Below, piece after piece: positions 57,201 to 64,000 of a stretch of 64,000 bases of DNA. Position numbers and translations under genes: made by a program. The DNA is from Nemertoderma westbladi (taxonomy: Eukaryota > Xenacoelomorpha > Nemertodermatida > Nemertodermatidae): assembly GCA_032718475.1 (NCBI GenBank), contig JAUCBJ010007155.1, positions 1 through 64,000 of the forward strand, in the 5' to 3' direction. Position 1 is the first letter of the stretch. Every line of letters starts with the position of its first letter. The notes beneath the pieces are model-generated. The model had not been told where the DNA came from. It did not search any database and was given only the letters and a program-made list of their open reading frames with translations.

Positions 57201-60200
57201 GTATCCATTGTCCATGCTGTTGTATTTGTATCCATTGTCCATGCTGTTGTATTTGTATCCGTTATTACAGGAACGTCAATGCTGTTGTATTTGTATCCGT
57301 TATTACAGGAACCTCCATGCTGTTGTATTTGTATCCATTGTCCATGCTGTTGTATTTGTATCCATTGTCCATGCTGTTGTATTTGTATCCGTTATTACAG
57401 GAACGTCAATGCTGTTGTATTTGTATCCATCATCCATGCTGTTGTATTTGTATCCATTGTCCATGCTGTTGTATTTGTATCCATTGTCCATGCCGTTGTA
57501 TTTGTATCCGTTATTACAGGAACGTCCATGCTGTTGTATTTGTATCCATTGTCCATGCTGTTGTATTTGTATCCATTGTCCATGCTGTTGTATTTGTATC
57601 CGTTATTACAGGAACGTCAATGCTGTTGTATTTGTATCCGTTATTACAGGAACCTCCATGCTGTTGTATTTGTATCCATTGTCCATGCTGTTGTATTTGT
57701 ATCCGTTATTACAGGAACGTCCATGCTGTTGTATTTGTATCCATTGTCCATGTCCAGTCCATGCTGTTGTATTTGTATCCATTGTCCATGCTGTTGTATT
57801 TGTATCCATTGTCCATGCTGTTGTATTTGTATCCGTTATTACAGGAACGTCCATGCTGTTGTATTTGTATCCATTGTCCATGATGTTGTATTTGTATCCA
57901 TTGTCCATGATGTTGTATTTGTATCCATTGTCCATGCTGTTGTATTTGTATCCGTTATTACAGGAACGTCCATGCTGTTGTATTTGTATCCATTGTCCAT
58001 GCTGTTGTATTTGTATCCGTTATTGCAGGAACGTCCATGCTGTTGTATTTGTATCCATTGTCCATGCTGTTGTATTTGTATCCGTTATTGCAGGAACGTC
58101 CATGCTGTTGTATTTGTATCCATTGTCCATGCTGTTGTATTTGTATCCGTGATTACAGGAACCTCCATGCTGTTGTATTTGTATCCATTGTCCATGTCCA
58201 GTCCATGCTGTTGTATTTGTATCCGTTATTGCAGGAACGTCCATGCTGTTGTATTTGTATCCATTGTCCATGCTGTTGTATTTGTATCCGTTATTACAGG
58301 AACGTCAATGCTGTTGTATTTGTATCCATCATCCATGCTGTTGTATTTGTATCCATTGTCCATGCTGTTGTATTTGTATCCATTGTCCATGCTGTTGTAT
58401 TTGTATCCGTTATTACAGGAACGTCCATGCTGTTGTATTTGTATCCATTGTCCATGCTGTTGTATTTGTATCCATTGTCCATGCTGTTGTATTTGTATCC
58501 GTTATTACAGGAACGTCAATGCTGTTGTATTTGTATCCGTTATTACAGGAACCTCCATGCTGTTGTATTTGTATCCATTGTCCATGCTGTTGTATTTGTA
58601 TCCGTTATTACAGGAACGTCCATGCTGTTGTATTTGTATCCATTGTCCATGTCCAGTCCATGCTGTTGTATTTGTATCCATTGTCCATGCTGTTGTATTT
58701 GTATCCATTGTCCATGCTGTTGTATTTGTATCCGTTATTACAGGAACGTCCATGCTGTTGTATTTGTATCCATTGTCCATGATGTTGTATTTGTATCCAT
58801 TGTCCATGATGTTGTATTTGTATCCATTGTCCATGCTGTTGTATTTGTATCCGTTATTACAGGAACGTCCATGCTGTTGTATTTGTATCCATTGTCCATG
58901 TCCAGTCCATGCTGTTGTATTTGTATCCATTGTCCATGCTGTTGTATTTGTATCCATTGTCCATGCTGTTGTATTTGTATCCGTTATTACAGGAACGTCC
59001 ATGCTGTTGTATTTGTATCCATTGTCCATGCTGTTGTATTTGTATCCATTGTCCATGCTGTTGTATTTGTATCCGTTATTACAGGAACGTCCATGCTGTT
59101 GTATTTGTATCCATTGTCCATGATGTTGTATTTGTATCCATTGTCCATGATGTTGTATTTGTATCCATTGTCCATGCTGTTGTATTTGTATCCGTTATTA
59201 CAGGAACGTCCATGCTGTTGTATTTGTATCCATTGTCCATGCTGTTGTATTTGTATCCGTTATTGCAGGAACGTCCATGCTGTTGTATTTGTATCCATTG
59301 TCCATGCTGTTGTATTTGTATCCGTTATTGCAGGAACGTCCATGCTGTTGTATTTGTATCCATTGTCCATGCTGTTGTATTTGTATCCGTGATTACAGGA
59401 ACCTCCATGCTGTTGTATTTGTATCCATTGTCCATGTCCAGTCCATGCTGTTGTATTTGTATCCGTTATTGCAGGAACGTCCATGCTGTTGTATTTGTAT
59501 CCATTGTCCATGCTGTTGTATTTGTATCCGTTATTACAGGAACGTCAATGCTGTTGTATTTGTATCCATCATCCATGCTGTTGTATTTGTATCCATTGTC
59601 CATGCTGTTGTATTTGTATCCATTGTCCATGCTGTTGTATTTGTATCCGTTATTACAGGAACGTCCATGCTGTTGTATTTGTATCCATTGTCCATGCTGT
59701 TGTATTTGTATCCATTGTCCATGCTGTTGTATTTGTATCCGTTATTACAGGAACGTCAATGCTGTTGTATTTGTATCCGTTATTACAGGAACCTCCATGC
59801 TGTTGTATTTGTATCCATTGTCCATGCTGTTGTATTTGTATCCGTTATTACAGGAACGTCCATGCTGTTGTATTTGTATCCATTGTCCATGTCCAGTCCA
59901 TGCTGTTGTATTTGTATCCATTGTCCATGCTGTTGTATTTGTATCCATTGTCCATGCTGTTGTATTTGTATCCGTTATTACAGGAACGTCCATGCTGTTG
60001 TATTTGTATCCATTGTCCATGATGTTGTATTTGTATCCATTGTCCATGATGTTGTATTTGTATCCATTGTCCATGCTGTTGTATTTGTATCCGTTATTAC
60101 AGGAACGTCCATGCTGTTGTATTTGTATCCATTGTCCATGTCCAGTCCATGCTGTTGTATTTGTATCCATTGTCCATGCTGTTGTATTTGTATCCATTGT

Positions 60201-63200
60201 CCATGCTGTTGTATTTGTATCCGTTATTACAGGAACGTCCATGCTGTTGTATTTGTATCCATTGTCCATGCTGTTGTATTTGTATCCATTGTCCATGCTG
60301 TTGTATTTGTATCCATTGTCCATGCTGTTGTATTTGTATCCGTTATTACAGGAACGTCCATGCTGTTGTATTTGTATCCATTGTCCATGCTGTTGTATTT
60401 GTATCCATTGTCCATGCTGTTGTATTTGTATCCATTGTCCATGCTGTTGTATTTGTATCCATTGTCCATGCTGTTGTATTTGTATCCGTTATTACAGGAA
60501 CGTCCATGCTGTTGTATTTGTATCCATTGTCCATGCTGTTGTATTTGTATCCATTGTCCATGCTGTTGTATTTGTATCCATTGTCCATGCTGTTGTATTT
60601 GTATCCGTTATTACAGGAACGTCCATGCTGTTGTATTTGTATCCATTGTCCATGCTGTTGTATTTGTATCCATTGTCCATGCTGTTGTATTTGTATCCAT
60701 TGTCCATGTCCAGTCCATGCTGTTGTATTTGTATCCATTGTCCATGCTGTTGTATTTGTATCCATTGTCCATGCTGTTGTATTTGTATCCGTTATTACAG
60801 GAACGTCCATGCTGTTGTATTTGTATCCATTGTCCATGCTGTTGTATTTGTATCCATTGTCCATGCTGTTGTATTTGTATCCATTGTCCATGCTGTTGTA
60901 TTTGTATCCGTTATTACAGGAACGTCCATGCTGTTGTATTTGTATCCATTGTCCATGCTGTTGTATTTGTATCCATTGTCCATGCTGTTGTATTTGTATC
61001 CATTGTCCATGCTGTTGTATTTGTATCCATTGTCCATGCTGTTGTATTTGTATCCATTGTCCATGCTGTTGTATTTGTATCCGTGATTACAGGAACCTCC
61101 ATGCTGTTGTATTTGTATCCATTGTCCATGATGTTGTATTTGTATCCATTGTCCATGATGTTGTATTTGTATCCATTGTCCATGCTGTTGTATTTGTATC
61201 CGTTATTACAGGAACGTCAATGCTGTTGTATTTGTATCCATTGTCCATGCTGTTGTATTTGTATCCGTTATTACAGGAACGTCAATGCTGTTGTATTTGT
61301 ATCCATTGTCCATGCTGTTGTATTTGTATCCGTTATTACAGGAACGTCAATGCTGTTGTATTTGTATCCATTGTCCATGCTGTTGTATTTGTATCCGTTA
61401 TTACAGGAACGTCAATGCTGTTGTATTTGTATCCATTGTCCATGATGTTGTATTTGTATCCATTGTCCATGCTGTTGTATTTGTATCCGTTATTACAGGA
61501 ACGTCAATGCTGTTGTATTTGTATCCATTGTCCATGATGTTGTATTTGTATCCATTGTCCATGTCCAGTCCATGCTGTTGTATTTGTATCCGTTATTACA
61601 GGAACGTCAATTCTGTTGTATTTGTATCCATTGTCCATGCTGTTGTATTTGTATCCATTGTCCATGTCCAGTCCATGCTGTTGTATTTGTATCCGTTATT
61701 ACAGGAACGTCAATTCTGTTGTATTTGTATCCGTGATTACAGGAACCTCCATGCTGTTGTATTTGTATCCATTGTCCATGCTGTTGTATTTGTATCCATT
61801 GTCCATGTCCAGTCCATGCTGTTGTATTTGTATCCGTTATTACAGGAACGTCCATGCTGTTGTATCTGTATCCATTGTCCATGCTGTTGTATTTGTATCC
61901 GTTATTACAGGAACGTCCATGCTGTTGTATTTGTATCCATTGTCCATGTCCAGTCCATGCTGTTGTATTTGTATCCGTTATTACAGGAACGTCAATGCTG
62001 TTGTATTTGTATCCATTGTCCATGATGTTGTATTTGTATCCATTGTCCATGCTGTTGTATTTGTATCCGTTATTACAGGAACGTCCGATGCTGTTGTATT
62101 TGTATCCATTGTCCATGCTGTTGTATTTGTATCCATTGTCCATGCTGTTGTATTTGTATCCGTTATTACAGGAACGTCCATGCTGTTGTATTTGTATCCA
62201 TTGTCCATGTCCAGTCCATGCTGTTGTATTTGTATCCGTTATTACAGGAACGTCAATGCTGTTGTATTTGTATCCATCATCCATGCTGTTGTATTTGTAT
62301 CCATTGTCCATGCTGTTGTATCTGTATCCATTGTCCATGCTGTTGTATTTGTATCCGTTATTACAGGAACGTCCATGCTGTTGTATCTGTATCCATTGTC
62401 CATGCTGTTGTATTTGTATCCGTTATTACAGGAACGTCCATGCTGTTGTATTTGTATCCATTGTCCATGTCCAGTCCATGCTGTTGTATTTGTATCCGTT
62501 ATTACAGGAACGTCCATGCTGTTGTATTTGTATCCATTGTCCATGTCCAGTCCATGCTGTTGTATTTGTATCCGTTATTACAGGAACGTCAATGCTGTTG
62601 TATTTGTATCCATTGTCCATGCTGTTGTATTTGTATCCATTGACCTGTTCATGCTGTTGTATTTGTATTCATTGACCTGTCCATGATGTTGTATTTGTAT
62701 CCATTGTCCATGCTGTTGTATTTGTATCCGTTATTACAGGAACGTCCATGCTGTTGTATCTGTATCCATTGTCCATGCTGTTGTATTTGTATCCGTTATT
62801 ACAGGAACGTCAATGCTGTTGTATTTGTATCCATTGTCCATGATGTTGTATTTGTATCCGTTATTACAGGAACGTCAATGCTGTTGTATTTGTATCCGTT
62901 ATTACAGGAACGTCAATGCTGTTGTATTTGTATCCATTGTCCATGATGTTGTATTTGTATCCATTGTCCATGCTGTTGTATTTGTATCCGTTATTACAGG
63001 AACGTCCATGCTGTTGTATCTGTATCCATTGTCCATGCTGTTGTATTTGTATCCGTTATTACAGGAACGTCAATGCTGTTGTATTTGTATCCATTGTCCA
63101 TGATGTTGTATTTGTATCCATTGTCCATGCTGTTGTATTTGTATCCGTTATTACAGGAACGTCCGATGCTGTTGTATTTGTATCCATTGTCCATGCTGTT

Positions 63201-64000
63201 GTATTTGTATCCATTGTCCATGCTGTTGTATTTGTATCCGTTATTACAGGAACGTCCATGCTGTTGTATTTGTATCCATTGTCCATGTCCAGTCCATGCT
63301 GTTGTATTTGTATCCGTTATTACAGGAACGTCAATGCTGTTGTATTTGTATCCATCATCCATGCTGTTGTATTTGTATCCATTGTCCATGCTGTTGTATC
63401 TGTATCCATTGTCCATGCTGTTGTATTTGTATCCGTTATTACAGGAACGTCCATGCTGTTGTATCTGTATCCATTGTCCATGCTGTTGTATTTGTATCCG
63501 TTATTACAGGAACGTCCATGCTGTTGTATTTGTATCCATTGTCCATGTCCAGTCCATGCTGTTGTATTTGTATCCGTTATTACAGGAACGTCCATGCTGT
63601 TGTATTTGTATCCATTGTCCATGTCCAGTCCATGCTGTTGTATTTGTATCCGTTATTACAGGAACGTCAATGCTGTTGTATTTGTATCCATTGTCCATGC
63701 TGTTGTATTTGTATCCATTGACCTGTTCATGCTGTTGTATTTGTATTCATTGACCTGTCCATGATGTTGTATTTGTATCCATTGTCCATGCTGTTGTATT
63801 TGTATCCGTTATTACAGGAACGTCCATGCTGTTGTATCTGTATCCATTGTCCATGCTGTTGTATTTGTATCCGTTATTACAGGAACGTCAATGCTGTTGT
63901 ATTTGTATCCATTGTCCATGATGTTGTATTTGTATCCGTTATTACAGGAACGTCAATGCTGTTGTATTTGTATCCGTTATTACAGGAACGTCAATGCTGT
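51256..64000 (+). repeat. 27/38-bp satellite carrying the Rab33 exon 3 acceptor junction
   Basis: About 12.7 kb of tandem units, running off the right edge. The 27-bp unit reads CATGCTGTTGTATTTGTATC plus CATTGTC (HAVVFVSIV in one frame). The 38-bp unit replaces CATTGTC with CGTTATTACAGGAACGTC. A further variant inserts CATGTCCAGTC. The 38-bp unit holds an acceptor (TTATTACAG) followed by G-AAC-GTC-CAT-GCT, encoding R-NVHAVVFV in the phase required after Rab33 exon 2. The left part (51.3-53.2 kb) is more diverged (CAATTG and GTCGGC variants); the right part is nearly uniform. Large copies recur at 793 bp (52.0/52.8 kb), 1026 bp (53.3/54.4), 1240 bp (58.0/59.3) and 1078 bp (62.2/63.3). Long open frames inside are by-products of stop-free units. 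Confidence 0.97.

Noticed and set aside
56310-59123. 937-codon open frame and dozens of other long frames at 51-64 kb
   Set aside because: They are readings of a satellite whose 27-bp unit has no stop in any frame. No start context, domain or codon bias; all frames are open equally.

Overview
This is a eukaryotic, almost certainly metazoan, window. It has spliced genes with GT-AG introns, non-LTR retrotransposon relics, inverted-repeat DNA transposons, very large tandem arrays and long C or G homopolymers. The protein genes are animal types: XPNPEP1 (aminopeptidase P), a THAP-domain protein, a Rab33 GTPase and MIOS of the GATOR2 complex. I cannot name the species; a marine invertebrate is only a guess. 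More than half of the window is tandem repeat.

Layout. 1-7027: a 35-bp satellite, interrupted at 4066-6708 by a decayed non-LTR retrotransposon. 7002-8531: the first two exons of XPNPEP1 on the minus strand; the rest lies beyond the left edge. 8.5-13.4 kb: intergenic, with a reverse-transcriptase relic. 13401-32842: one minus-strand THAP-domain gene that I assembled from five exons whose splice phases all agree. Its intron 4 is filled by about 13 kb of 31-bp satellite and its intron 3 carries a hAT-like non-autonomous element. 35911-37853: exons 1 and 2 of a plus-strand Rab33 gene. 37.9-51 kb: poly-G, short tandem repeats, two large fold-back elements and an intronless MIOS gene at 45660-48104. 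50.9-64 kb: a 27/38-bp satellite running off the right edge.

Main discovery. Two of the three giant satellites appear to be amplified splice junctions of genes in this same window. The 35-bp unit, read on the minus strand, is the last 28 nt of XPNPEP1 exon 2 (encoding EIAWLFNLR) plus the first 7 nt of the intron, with the GTAGGT donor. It begins exactly at that exon's end, and the duplication boundary has a 5-bp microhomology (ATGAG). The 38-bp unit of the right-hand satellite reads TTACAG|G then AACGTCCATGCTGTTGTATT. That is a splice acceptor followed by codons for R-NVHAVVFV, the peptide that follows HYY in Rab33 proteins, in the phase left open by Rab33 exon 2 at 37853. The true exon 3 is therefore predicted just beyond this array. 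The third satellite, in THAP intron 4, carries a GTAAGT donor-like core in most monomers and starts 57 bp past the real donor, but an exon origin is not shown. The window suggests that splice junctions can seed intronic satellites, leaving arrays of decoy splice sites beside the genuine one.

The very long open reading frames at 51-64 kb are satellite artefacts: the 27-bp unit has no stop codon in any of its six frames.
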